Positions 39,173-49,794 of a stretch of DNA of 64,000 nt are shown piece after piece. The notes below the pieces were generated by a model. The model did not search any database. It was not told where the DNA came from and saw only the letters and a program-made list of their open reading frames with translations. Origin of the DNA: Anaeromyces robustus. Taxonomy: Eukaryota > Neocallimastigomycota > Neocallimastigomycetes > Neocallimastigales > Neocallimastigaceae. The DNA lies in assembly GCA_002104895.1 (NCBI GenBank), contig MCFG01000011.1, positions 153,501-217,500 on the forward strand, in the 5' to 3' direction. Position 1 is the stretch's first letter. The number at the start of each line of letters is the position of its first letter. A program made the translations under genes and the position numbers.

Positions 39173-39420
39173 ATTAATTTATATATATTTTTGTCAAATA
39201 AAAATTCTCAAAACTTATGACATTAATAATTAAAATTATTATTATGATTAATACCCATTATATTAAACCATAATATTGTATTGTTACATGTAAACAATTT
39301 TTTTTAAAAAAAAAGTTAATTTATAATTAATTATTAAAATATAATTTATGGCAGTTATTTATTTTTATATCAACTCTATCAATATCAATCTATATATTTT
39401 ATATATTTTATATATTTGAT
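39173..39420 (-). repeat. Shared inter-unit block, copy 2 (inverted)
   Basis: Same landmarks as 36888-37160 on the minus strand (TTTTGACAAAAAT-like edge, AATGTCATAAGTTTTGA, AACTGCCATAAA, ATTGATAGAGTTGATATAA). Confidence 0.75.
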
Positions 39421-39684
39421 ATTAATATTAATAATTAATAATTAATAATAGTAATAATTATTAATAAATAATAGTAATAATTAATAATTAATAATAAATA
39501 ATGAATAATAAATAATAATGAATAATAATGAATAATGATAAAAAAATCATTTTAATATAATGTTTTAATATAATAATCATATAATAGATTCAAAATTGTA
39601 TTTAATATATAAATATATATATATAATTAACTGATGATTGATTATATTGGTTTTATTTTTTTATTATTTTTTTATTTTCGTGGT

Positions 39685-40281
39685 TTACCAGCGAGGTCCT
39701 CCAAATCCTGGTGCTGGTCCTCCAAATCCTGGTCCGCCAAATCCTGGACCTCCAAAACCTTGAGTTGGTGGATTAGGTTGTCCATAAATATTCATTGGAA
39801 TATCTCTTTTGAAATTATTTGGATTTCCATAAAGATTTGGATTTCCAAAATTATTATTATTATTATTCTTATTCTTTTGCTTCTTAACTCTCTTCTTCTT
39901 TTTAAGTTGTTTTCTAAGAATAAAAGCACCTCCAAGTAAAGCACCTCCAATTAATATTTTTTTACCAATACCACGTTCTCCTGTAGCTGGAGCTTCTTCA
40001 ACTAATCCTCTATTTTGAGCTTCTTGAATTGTTAAAATAGAACCATCTTCATCTTCAATGAAATCTCCTTCATCATCTGTAATATATTCATATTCACTTT
40101 CATCATCATCATTATTATTATTAAAATTATTAAATGGAGGAACAGGGTTATTGAAAGGAGCATTATTGAAAGGAGGATTATTAAAACCATTATTAAAACC
40201 ACCTGGTGGAGGAGGTGGATAAGCACCTTGAGGGTATCCTTGTGGTTGGAAACCACCTCCTGGGAATGGCATTTGGTACAT
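39685..40281 (-). CDS. Array gene 3: Gly/Pro/Asn-rich protein
   Basis: 198 aa. Same architecture as gene 1, including the long PPFNNAPFNNPVPPFNN insert that only genes 1 and 3 have; the Asn run after the basic stretch is one shorter, and it has Ile for Val before PMNIYGQPN. The downstream side is truncated relative to the other copies: the TCGCGA segment is missing and gene 3 runs after about 100 bp into sequence found elsewhere further away, so a deletion joined these parts. Divergent (head-to-head) with gene 4. Family unknown. Confidence 0.85.
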   Translation of the reverse strand: MYQMPFPGGGFQPQGYPQGAYPPPPPGGFNNGFNNPPFNNAPFNNPVPPFNNFNNNNDDDESEYEYITDDEGDFIEDEDGSILTIQEAQNRGLVEEAPATGERGIGKKILIGGALLGGAFILRKQLKKKKRVKKQKNKNNNNNNFGNPNLYGNPNNFKRDIPMNIYGQPNPPTQGFGGPGFGGPGFGGPAPGFGGPRW

Positions 40282-40448
40282 TTTTATTTTATAAATTTAT
40301 TATAAATTATTAAACTTATTTATTGATAGCTTTTAGTTTTAGTTGTTTTTAATTATTATATAAATAATAATTATTATTGTTTTCTTTTTAATCTAATTAA
40401 TATTTATTGAATTAAATGAATAATGAAAAAAAAAAAATTTTTATAGAA

Positions 40449-40699
40449 ATTTTGAATCGCTTTTATATTTTTCTGATTAATATATTAAATTTGTTTATTA
40501 TTTTTTATGATTATTTATGACACAAATTAATTATTGTTGTTTAATCTGTCAACAATTCCAAAGAAATTTTGAAATTTTAAAATTGTTTTTTGGTTAAAAC
40601 CAAACAAACTATTTAAATTTATGTATAGCCTCTTTTTTATAATATATTTTGATAAGTCATGTATAATTTGACAGAATATCTTTTAGTTCTCCTTTAACA
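40449..40699 (-). promoter_or_regulatory. Conserved upstream module of array gene 3
   Basis: Same ordered motifs as for gene 2. Inverted repeat TTTGGTTTTAACCAAA at 40589-40604 (minus sense) and TATAAAAG at 40460-40467, 179 bp from the ATG. Part of the segment between TTCTGTCAAATTATA and the next motif is shorter than in genes 2 and 4. Confidence 0.8.
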
Positions 40700-41019
40700 T
40701 TTATAATGAAATTAATTTTTTATCATTTAATTCTATATTAATTATTTATTTAATTATTTATAATTTTCATTTAATTATTAATAATTATTTATTTAATTAT
40801 TAATAATTATTCATTTAATTATTAATAATTATATTATTATTTTATAATTATATTTATCTATATATTAATTATTATTATTCATTATTATTTAATATTTATT
40901 ATTAATTATTATTAATTATCATTATTATTTAATATTTATTATAAATTATTATTAATTATCATTATTATTTATTATTAATTATTATTATATTTATTATTAT
41001 TATTAATATTAATATCAAA

Positions 41020-41270
41020 TAAAATATATAGATTGATATTGATAGAGTTGATATAAAAATAAATAACTGCCATAAATTATATTTTAATAATTAATTATAA
41101 ATTAACTTTTTTTTAAAAAAAAAATTGTTTATATGTAACAATACAATATTATGGTTTAATATAATGGGCATTAATCATAATAATATTTTTAATTATTAAT
41201 GTCATAAGTTTTGAGAATTTTTATTTGACAAAAATATATATAAATTAATTATAAAATATAAAAAATATAT
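41020..41270 (+). repeat. Shared inter-unit block, copy 3
   Basis: Same landmarks as 36888-37160. Lies near the head-to-head centre between genes 3 and 4. Confidence 0.75.
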
Positions 41271-41465
41271 AAAATATATTAAGATTAATATATATTAATA
41301 TATAAATAATATTATTATAAAATGATAATATAATTATAAATAATTAAATGAATATATAACTATTAAGTGAATAATTATTAATTAATAATTAAATGAATAA
41401 TAATAATGAATTAAATAAATAATTAATAAATTAAATGATAATAAATTAATTTTTAGTTTTAATTG

Positions 41466-41725
41466 TTAAAGGAGAACTAAAAGATATTCTGTCAAATTAT
41501 AATGGAAAAATACATGACTTATCAAAATATATTAAAAAAAAGAGGCTATACATAAATTTAAAAATTTTGTTTGGTTTTAACCAAAAAGCAATTTTAAAAT
41601 TTCAAAATTTCTTTGGAATTGTTGAAAGATTAAACAATAATAATTAATTTGTGTCATAAATAATCATAAAAAATAATAAACAAATTTAATATATTAATCA
41701 GAAAAATATAAAAGCGATTCAAAAT
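41466..41725 (+). promoter_or_regulatory. Conserved upstream module of array gene 4
   Basis: GTTAAAGGAGAACTAAAAGA, TTCTGTCAAATTATAATGGA, GAGGCTATACATAAATT, inverted repeat TTTGGTTTTAACCAAA at 41570-41585, TTTCTTTGGAATTGTTGAAA, TTTGTGTCATAAATAATCAT and TATAAAAG at 41707-41714, 170 bp before the ATG. Confidence 0.8.
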
Positions 41726-41876
41726 TACTTTAAAAAATTTTTTATTTTCATTATTCATTTAATCCAATAAATATTAATTAAAAAATAATTATTATTTATA
41801 TAATAATTAAAAACAACTAAAACTACAAGCAATCAATAAATATATTTAATAATTTATATATTTTTATAAAATAAAA

Positions 41877-42455
41877 ATGTACCAAATGCCATTCCCAGGA
41901 GGTGGTTACCCACCACAAGGATACCCTCAAGGTGCTTATCCACCTCCTCCACCTGGTGGTTTTAATAATGGTTTTAATAATCCTCCTTTCAATAACCCTG
42001 TTCCTCCATTTAATAATTTCAATAATAATGATGATGATGAAAGTGAATATGAATATATTACAGATGATGAAGGAGATTTCATTGAAGATGAAGATGGTTC
42101 TATTTTAACTATTCAAGAAGCTCAAAATAGAGGTTTAGTAGAAGAAGCTCCAGCTACAGGAGAACGTGGCATTGGTAAAAAGATATTAATTGGAGGTGCT
42201 TTACTTGGAGGTGCCTTTATTCTTAGAAAACAACTTAAAAAGAAGAAGAGAGTTAAGAAGCAAAAGAATAAGAATAATAATAATAATAATTTTGGAAATC
42301 CAAATCTTTATGGAAATCCAAATAATTTTAAAAGAGATATTCCAATGAATATTTATGGACAACCCAATCCTCCAACTCAAGGCTTTGGAGGTCCAGGATT
42401 TGGCGGTCCAGGATTTGGAGGACCAGCACCAGGATTTGGAGGACCTCGCTGGTAA
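41877..42455 (+). CDS. Array gene 4: Gly/Pro/Asn-rich protein
   Basis: 192 aa, same segments as gene 1. The N-terminus reads GGGYPPQGYPQGAYPPPPPG and the insert is PPFNNPVPPFNN. First of three direct tandem copies (genes 4, 5 and 6) whose starts are 2402 and 2400 bp apart. The leader just before the ATG (TATTTTTATAAAATAAAAATG) is shared with gene 5. Family unknown. Confidence 0.85.
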   Translation: MYQMPFPGGGYPPQGYPQGAYPPPPPGGFNNGFNNPPFNNPVPPFNNFNNNDDDESEYEYITDDEGDFIEDEDGSILTIQEAQNRGLVEEAPATGERGIGKKILIGGALLGGAFILRKQLKKKKRVKKQKNKNNNNNNFGNPNLYGNPNNFKRDIPMNIYGQPNPPTQGFGGPGFGGPGFGGPAPGFGGPRW

Positions 42456-43315
42456 ACCATGAAAACAAAAAATTAAAGAAACAAAAAAATAATATAATTA
42501 ATTATTAGTTAAATTATATATATATATTTATATATAAAACACAATTTTGTATCTATTATATGATTTATTAATATTAAAAATCGCGAATTTTTCAAATCTA
42601 TTTTACTTATAATTTTATATTATGCTATATAAAAACAATTAAATTTTATATTAATATCCTAATTTTATTTAAAATAATAATAATGATATATTTATATTAA
42701 AATAAATCTTCTCTATATAGAAATAGTTTTATTTTTTTCTTTATTAATATTTCCTTCTTTATTAAATATTCATTAATTTTTTTTAATCGAATTACTAATA
42801 TAAATAATATACAAATAAAATAATATATTTAATATATAAAAAATAATTAAATTAAATGTGTAAAAAATAATATAAAGTGTTGTGTCTATATTGATTTTAA
42901 CAACTTTAATTACTTTTTTTATAATTATATGTATAAATTGATGCTAATAATTTCATTAATTGTTTTCTTTTTTTATTAATTATAAGAGTTGTTAAAAAAA
43001 ATGTAATTAAAATTTGAAAAATAACTAATAACTAAAAAATTCTTAATTTTAATTAAATGTATCATTTTAATTTCATATTTTAATTTTCCGGTTCAATTTA
43101 ATGTAAAAGTGTTTCATTAATAATAAACAATAATAATTAATAATATCGAAAATAAAGATAAAAAACGGTTATTATAAAACCATTAAAAAGCAATAACCAT
43201 TAAATAATAATCATTAAACAATTCATGAAAATAAATGTTTCATATATATTATAAAAGTATATGAAACATTTATTTTTTATTATAATATAGATTGATAATA
43301 ATATATTAAAATGAT
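42456..43315 (+). repeat. Downstream block of array gene 4
   Basis: TCGCGA at 42581-42586 in the same AATCGCGAATTTTTCAAATC context, the short two-unit TTGAT repeat, and the 17-bp hairpin near 43230-43275. Confidence 0.75.
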
Positions 43316-43421
43316 TTTTTTATCATTATTCATTATTATTATTAATTATTAATTATTACTATTATTAATTAATTAATTATTAATATCAAATATCAAATAT
43401 ATAAAATATATAAAATATATA

Positions 43422-43665
43422 GATTGATATTGATAGAGTTGATATAAAAAAAATAACTGCCATAAAATATATTTTAAAAAATGATTATAAATTAACTTTT
43501 TTTAAAAAAAATTGTTTATTTTTAACAAAACAATATTATGGTTTAATATAATGGTATTAATCATAATAATAATTTTAATTATTAATGTCATAAGTTTTGA
43601 GAATTTTTATTTGACAAAAATATATATAAATTAATTATAAAATATATAAAATATATAAAATATAT
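43422..43665 (+). repeat. Shared inter-unit block, copy 4
   Basis: Same landmarks as 36888-37160. Confidence 0.75.
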
Positions 43666-43865
43666 TAAGATTAATATATATTAATATATATAAATAATAT
43701 AATTATAAAATAATAATATAATTATAAATAATTAAATGAATATATAAATATTAAGTGAATATATAAATATTAAGTGAATAATTATTAATTAATAATTAAA
43801 TGAATAATAATTAGTAATTAAATAAATAATTAATATAGAATTAAATGATTTTTTCATTATAATTG

Positions 43866-44127
43866 TTAAAGGAGAACTAAAAGATGTTCTGTCAAATTAT
43901 AATGGAAAATTACATGACTTATCAAAATATATTAAAAAAAAGAGGCTATACATAAATTTAAAAAATTTGTTTGGTTTTAACCAAAAAACAATTTTAAAAT
44001 TTCAAAATTTCTTTGGAATTGTTGAAAGATTAAACAATAATAATTAATTTGTGTCATAAATAATCATAAAAAATAATAAACAAATTAATTTAATATTAAT
44101 CAGAAAAATATAAAAGCGATTCAAAAT
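43866..44127 (+). promoter_or_regulatory. Conserved upstream module of array gene 5
   Basis: All motifs present. Inverted repeat at 43970-43985 and TATAAAAG at 44109-44116, 170 bp before the ATG, the same spacing as gene 4. Confidence 0.8.
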
Positions 44128-44278
44128 TTCTATAAAAATTTTTTTATTTTCATTATTCAATTAAAACAATAAATATTAATTAAAAAATAATTATTATTTA
44201 TATAATAATTAAAAACAACTAAAACTACAAGCAATCAATAAATATATTTAATAATTTATATATTTTTATAAAATAAAA

Positions 44279-44860
44279 ATGTACCAAATGCCATTCCCAG
44301 GAGGTGGTTTCCCACCACAAGGATACCCTCAAGGTGCTTATCCACCTCCTCCACCTGGTGGTTTTAATAATGGTTTTAATAATCCTCCTCCTTTCAATAA
44401 TCCTGTTCCTCCATTTAGTAATTTTAATAATAATGATGATGATGAAAGTGAATATGAATATATTACAGATGATGAAGGAGATTTCATTGAAGATGAAGAT
44501 GGTTCTATTTTAACTATTCAAGAAGCTCAAAATAGAGGTTTAGTTGAAGAAGCTCCAGCTACAGGAGAACGTGGTATTGGTAAAAAAATGTTAATTGGAG
44601 GTGCTTTACTTGGAGGTGCTTTTATTCTTAGAAAACAACTTAAAAAGAAGAAGAGAGTTAAGAAGCAAAAGAATAAGAATAATAATAATAATAATTTTGG
44701 AAATCCAAATCTTTATGGAAATCCAAATAATTTTAAAAGAGATGTTCCAATGAATATTTATGGACAACCTAATCCTCCAACTCAAGGTTTTGGAGGTCCA
44801 GGATTCGGAGGTCCAGGATTTGGAGGACCAGCACCAGGATTTGGAGGACCTCGCTGGTAA
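44279..44860 (+). CDS. Array gene 5: Gly/Pro/Asn-rich protein
   Basis: 193 aa. Differs from gene 4 by GGGFPPQ, the PPPFNNPVPPFSN insert and Met as the first residue of the hydrophobic segment (MLIGGALLGGAFIL). These three features are shared only with gene 6, so genes 5 and 6 are the youngest pair. Family unknown. Confidence 0.85.
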   Translation: MYQMPFPGGGFPPQGYPQGAYPPPPPGGFNNGFNNPPPFNNPVPPFSNFNNNDDDESEYEYITDDEGDFIEDEDGSILTIQEAQNRGLVEEAPATGERGIGKKMLIGGALLGGAFILRKQLKKKKRVKKQKNKNNNNNNFGNPNLYGNPNNFKRDVPMNIYGQPNPPTQGFGGPGFGGPGFGGPAPGFGGPRW

Positions 44861-45715
44861 ATCATGAAAACAAAAAATTAAAAAAAAACTAATATAATCA
44901 ACCATCAATTAAATTATATATATATATATATTTATATATAAAACACAATTTTGAATCTATTATATGATATGATTATTATTAATAATTTATGAATATTAAA
45001 AATCGCGAAATTTTCAAATCTATTTTATTTATATATAGTTTTTATATTTATATATAGTTTTTATATTTTATTGAAAATAATAATAATATATTTATATTAA
45101 AATAAATCATTTATATTTATGAATAATTTTATTTCTTTATTAATATTTCCTTCTTTATTATATAATCATTAATTTTTTAAACGAATTCCCAATTTATAAA
45201 TAATAAAAAAAATAAAAATATAATTATTAATATATAAAAAAAATTATATAAATGTGTAAAAAAAATAATATAAAGTGTTGTGTCTATATTAATTCTAACA
45301 ATTTTAATTACTTTTTTTTTAATTGTATGTATAAATTGATTCTAACAACTTTAATTATTTTCTTTTTAATTATGTATAAATTGATTCTAATAATTTCATT
45401 GATCGTTTTTCTTTTTTATTAATAATAAAAGTTGTTAAAAAAGATGTAATTAAAATTTGAAAAATAACTGATAACTAATAAATTTCTAATTTTAATTAAA
45501 TTTATCATTTTAATTTCATATTTTAATTTTCCGTTTCAATTTAATGTATAAATATTTCATTAATAATATCGAAAATAAAGATAAAAACGATTATTATAAT
45601 AACCATTAAACAATAATCATGAAACAATTTATGAATATTAAATTATAAAAGTATATGAAACAATTATTTTTTATTATAATATAGATTGATATTAATGTAT
45701 TAAAATATTATATTA
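44861..45715 (+). repeat. Downstream block of array gene 5
   Basis: TCGCGA at 45003-45008, the ACGAATTCCCAATTTATAAA stretch (45180-45200), about three TTGATTCTAA units and a partly eroded hairpin. It is closer to gene 1's block than to gene 4's. Confidence 0.75.
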
Positions 45716-45834
45716 AAATGATTTTTTTATCATTATCCATTATTATTAATTATTATTATTTATTATTCATTATTATTATAAATATTATTAATATTATTAT
45801 TAATTATTAATTATTATTTTTATTAAAATCAAAT

Positions 45835-46075
45835 ATATAGATTGAATATTGATAGAAATTGATATAAAAAAAATTAACTGCCATAAAATATATTTTACTA
45901 AATAATAATAAATTAACTTTTTTTTAAAAAAAATTGTTTATTTTTAACAATACAATATTATGGTTTAATGGATATTAATCATAATAATAATTCTAATTAT
46001 TAATGTCATAAGTTTTGAGAATTATTATTTGACAAAAATATATAAAAATTAATTATAAAATATAAAAAATATATA
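45835..46075 (+). repeat. Shared inter-unit block, copy 5
   Basis: Same landmarks as 36888-37160. Confidence 0.75.
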
Positions 46076-46259
46076 AAATTTATTAAGATTAATATATATT
46101 AATATATAAATAATATTATTATAAAATGATAATATAATTATAAATAATTAAATGAATATATAATTAATTAAGTGAAAATTTATTAATTATTAAATGAATA
46201 CTTATAAATAATTAAATAAATAATTAATATAGAATTAAATGATTTTTTCATTATAATTG

Positions 46260-46515
46260 TTAAAGGAGAACTAAAAGATGTTCTGTCAAATTATAATGGA
46301 AAAATACATGACTTATCAAAATATATTAAAAAAAGAGGCTATACATAAATTTAAATAATTTGGTTGGTTTTAACCAAAAAACAATTTTATAATTTCAAAA
46401 TTTCTTTGGAATTTTTGACAGATTAAACAACAATAATTAATTTGTGTCATAAATAATCATAAAAAATAATAAACAAATTTAATATTAATTAAAAAAATAT
46501 AAAAGCGATTCAAAA
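46260..46515 (+). promoter_or_regulatory. Conserved upstream module of array gene 6
   Basis: All motifs present. The inverted repeat is slightly shorter (TTGGTTTTAACCAA at 46364-46377, flanked by G instead of T) and TATAAAAG at 46498-46505 is 181 bp from the ATG. Confidence 0.8.
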
Positions 46516-46678
46516 TTACTTTAAAAAAATTTTTTTATTTTTATCAATAAATATTAACTAGATTAAAAATAAATATTAATTAAATAATAATTATTATTTA
46601 TATAATAATTAAAAACAATTAAAACTACAAACTATCAATAAATAAATTTAATAATTTATATAAATTTATAAAATAAAA

Positions 46679-47260
46679 ATGTACCAAATGCCATTCCCAG
46701 GAGGTGGTTTCCCACCACAAGGATACCCTCAAGGTGCTTATCCACCTCCTCCACCTGGTGGTTTTAATAATGGTTTTAATAATCCTCCTCCTTTCAATAA
46801 TCCTGTTCCTCCATTTAGTAATTTTAATAATAATGATGATGATGAAAGTGAATATGAATATATTACAGATGATGAAGGAGATTTCATTGAAGATGAAGAT
46901 GGTTCTATTTTAACTATTCAAGAAGCTCAAAATAGAGGATTAGTTGAAGAAGCTCCAGCTACAGGAGAACGTGGTATTGGTAAAAAAATGTTAATTGGAG
47001 GTGCTTTACTTGGAGGTGCTTTTATTCTTAGAAAACAACTTAAAAAGAAGAAGAGAGTTAAGAAGCAAAAGAATAAGAATAATAATAATAATAATTTTGG
47101 AAATCCAAATCTTTATGGAAATCCAAATAATTTTAAAAGAGATGTTCCAATGAATATTTATGGACAACCTAATCCTCCAACTCAAGGTTTTGGAGGTCCA
47201 AGATTCGGAGGTCCAGGATTTGGAGGACCAGCACCAGGATTTGGAGGACCTCGCTGGTAA
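46679..47260 (+). CDS. Array gene 6: Gly/Pro/Asn-rich protein
   Basis: 193 aa, identical to gene 5 except for Arg in place of Gly in the tail repeat (GGPRFGGPGFGG). Last copy of the tandem trio; its 3' flank keeps the gene-near part of the downstream block but has lost the TCGCGA core (ATTACGAG at about 47402). Family unknown. Confidence 0.85.
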   Translation: MYQMPFPGGGFPPQGYPQGAYPPPPPGGFNNGFNNPPPFNNPVPPFSNFNNNDDDESEYEYITDDEGDFIEDEDGSILTIQEAQNRGLVEEAPATGERGIGKKMLIGGALLGGAFILRKQLKKKKRVKKQKNKNNNNNNFGNPNLYGNPNNFKRDVPMNIYGQPNPPTQGFGGPRFGGPGFGGPAPGFGGPRW

Positions 47261-47508
47261 AACCATAAAAATAAAGAAATAATAAAAAAAAATAAAAACG
47301 AAAAAAAAATAATTAATCATTAGTTAAATTATATATATATATATATATATATAAAACACAATTTTGAATTTATTATAATATAATAATATATTAATATTAA
47401 AAATTACGAGTTTTCCTATTTCAATTTTTTTTTTACTTTTCTTATTAAATTTAAAATATAATATATAAAAATTAAATCCGTAACTATATCTAATATTCCA
47501 ATCTATTG

Positions 47509-47547
<39 letters not shown>

Positions 47548-48827
47548 TAAAAATTTAATGTAATATTTATTATTTATAAAAATAATTAATTATTTAAAAA
47601 AATCAATTAATAAATACTATCTAAAATATGTTAAAATAAAAAAATTTAATATAAATAATTAAATAAAATATGTGTCATAAAAATATTAAAATATAAATAT
47701 GAAGTGATGATGAATATTATTAATTAATATTAATTGATCCTTTATTAGTATTAATAATTATTTGTCTTTTATTAATAAATGTATTAAAATAATTATTTTT
47801 TTAAAAAAAAAATTATTATAATACATATTTTATTAAACTTTAATTATGTTACATACAATTTTTAATTAAATTTTTTAATTAAAACTTATATAATTTTCCG
47901 TATAATATAAACTTTCTTAATTTAATATAACACTAAATATATATAGATATTTTTATATCAACTAGAATTATAGGATTGACAGGGTGTAAATTGAAATTAT
48001 AATAAAAAGTTAATGATATTATTATTATTACTATTATGAAAGAAAAGCGTTAGTCTAAGAAATGTTAATTAATTATATATATTATTTTTTTTCTAATTAT
48101 AATACTTTTTTTTTTTATTTTAAATAAAAAGAATTATTTATTTAGTTGATCAATTATTATTTATTTTGTGTTATATATAAGCAAAATAAACAAGTGATAG
48201 AATTTATATATATATATATATATATTGTTTTTTATTAATATTCATCACGTCAAATTATATTAATTTATTTTCCTTTTATAGAATATTTATCACAATTGAT
48301 AAAATAAAAAATGAACAAAATAAACAAAGAACTTAACAAAATAAATAAAAAACAAAAAAATAACAAGATATTAACATATAAAGAATTTGATAACACATAA
48401 AAATAAAACATGAATAAATACAATAATTCAATTGTTTTCTTTTTGTTTACACAACAAATTTGATTTATCTAACACTGTAATTTTTTTTTGTTTATGTGTT
48501 TTTTTTTTTTTTTTATTTATGTTTTTATAATAAAAAAAATCCTTTTTTTTATTTTTTATGAGGATTTAAAATATATTGATCTTTGTGATTCCTATTTTAT
48601 GAAATATATTACTGTTTTTTTTTTTTTTTATCTTTTTGTATTAGTTAATAATTTACATGTAAAAAAATAAAACGTGTTTATTTTTGATAAATTATTGATT
48701 TTTTTTATTTTTTTTATCTATTTTATTATTTTGTTTATATTTATTTTTTTTTTTTTTATTTTTTCAAATATTTATTTTTTTTTTACTTTATTTTTATTTT
48801 TATTTGTAATTTTATTTTATTTTTAAT
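47261..48827. other. End of the duplicated block and spacer before the divergent paralogue
   Basis: The first ~150 bp are an eroded downstream block. After that the sequence is unrelated to the array. It includes an (AAT)n run near 47510-47545 and T-rich DNA towards 48800. No gene seen. Confidence 0.6.
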
Positions 48828-49442
48828 TTACCATGGTGGTCTACCAAAACCACCTGGTGGTGGAGCACCAAAACCACCTGGTGGAGGAACACCTCTATTA
48901 AAGTTTGGATATTGTGGAGCACCATATATATTTTGATTTTGAGGTGGTTGTCCATAAATACTTTGTCCATAAATATTTTGATTTTGAGGGGGTTGACTAT
49001 AACTTGGTGGATTGGAATAATTGGAAGTAGGTTGATTTTGATTCTTTTGCTTTTTAACCTTCTTCTTTTTTTTAAGTTGTTTTCTAAGAATAAAAGCACC
49101 ACCAAGAAGAGCACCACCAATTAAAAGTTTTTTACCAATACCACGTTCACCAGTAGCTGGAGCTTCTTCAACTAAACCTCTATTTTGAGCTTCTTGAATA
49201 GTTAAAATAGATCCATCTTCATCTTCAATATAGTCACCATCCTCATCTGTAATATATTCATATTCATCATCATCAGTATTATTATAACCACCTGGTTGAG
49301 GAGCACCATAACCACCTGGTGGTCCACCAAAACCTCCTGGTGGAGGAGCACCAAAACCACCTGGTGGTCCACCAAAACCTCCTGGTTGTTGAGGATAACC
49401 TCCTTGTGGTGGGAAACCACCTCCATATGGCATTTGATACAT
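48828..49442 (-). CDS. Array gene 7: divergent paralogue of the Gly/Pro/Asn-rich family
   Basis: 204 aa. The N-terminus starts MYQMPYGGGFPPQGG and is built of PPGGFGAPPPGG-type repeats without the Asn-rich insert. The acidic tract and core (DEYEYITDEDGDYIEDEDG; TIQEAQNRGLVEEAPATG) and the hydrophobic segment (LLIGGALLGGAFIL) are conserved, followed by a basic stretch, then a Gln/Asn/Tyr-rich region with two repeats of SQPPQNQNIYGQ-like sequence, and an end in Pro-Trp. The constant parts mark what is under selection in the family: core, hydrophobic segment, basic stretch and terminal Trp. It lacks the upstream module of genes 2-6; its own upstream has TTTAGTTTT repeats (49470-49502) and a SINE beyond. 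Function unknown. Confidence 0.85.
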   Translation of the reverse strand: MYQMPYGGGFPPQGGYPQQPGGFGGPPGGFGAPPPGGFGGPPGGYGAPQPGGYNNTDDDEYEYITDEDGDYIEDEDGSILTIQEAQNRGLVEEAPATGERGIGKKLLIGGALLGGAFILRKQLKKKKKVKKQKNQNQPTSNYSNPPSYSQPPQNQNIYGQSIYGQPPQNQNIYGAPQYPNFNRGVPPPGGFGAPPPGGFGRPPW

Positions 49443-49780
49443 TATAATTTATTAATTTGTTTTTAAATTGTTTAGTTTTTTAGTTTTTTAGTTTTTTAGT
49501 TTTTTTTTTTTTATATAAAAAAAAAAGTTATTTTTTATTATTAATTATATATATAATTATTATTTAAAAAAAAAAAAAAAAAAAAAAAATGAAGAAAAAA
49601 AAATTTTTTTAAAAATTAAATTTTTCTTTCTTTTATAGTTGTCCAAAAAAGGATTTAATTAAATTAAAATTTCATTAATATAATTATTAAAATTTGTAAA
49701 TAAAAAAAAATATTAATAATATATAATTATTTTTTTTTTTTTTAAAAAAAATTTTTTTTTTATTTAAAATTATCATAATC

Positions 49781-49794
49781 TATTACTTTTAAGT
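49781..49794. repeat. Left target-site duplication of the SINE
   Basis: TATTACTTTTAAGT, identical to 50320-50333. Confidence 0.9.
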
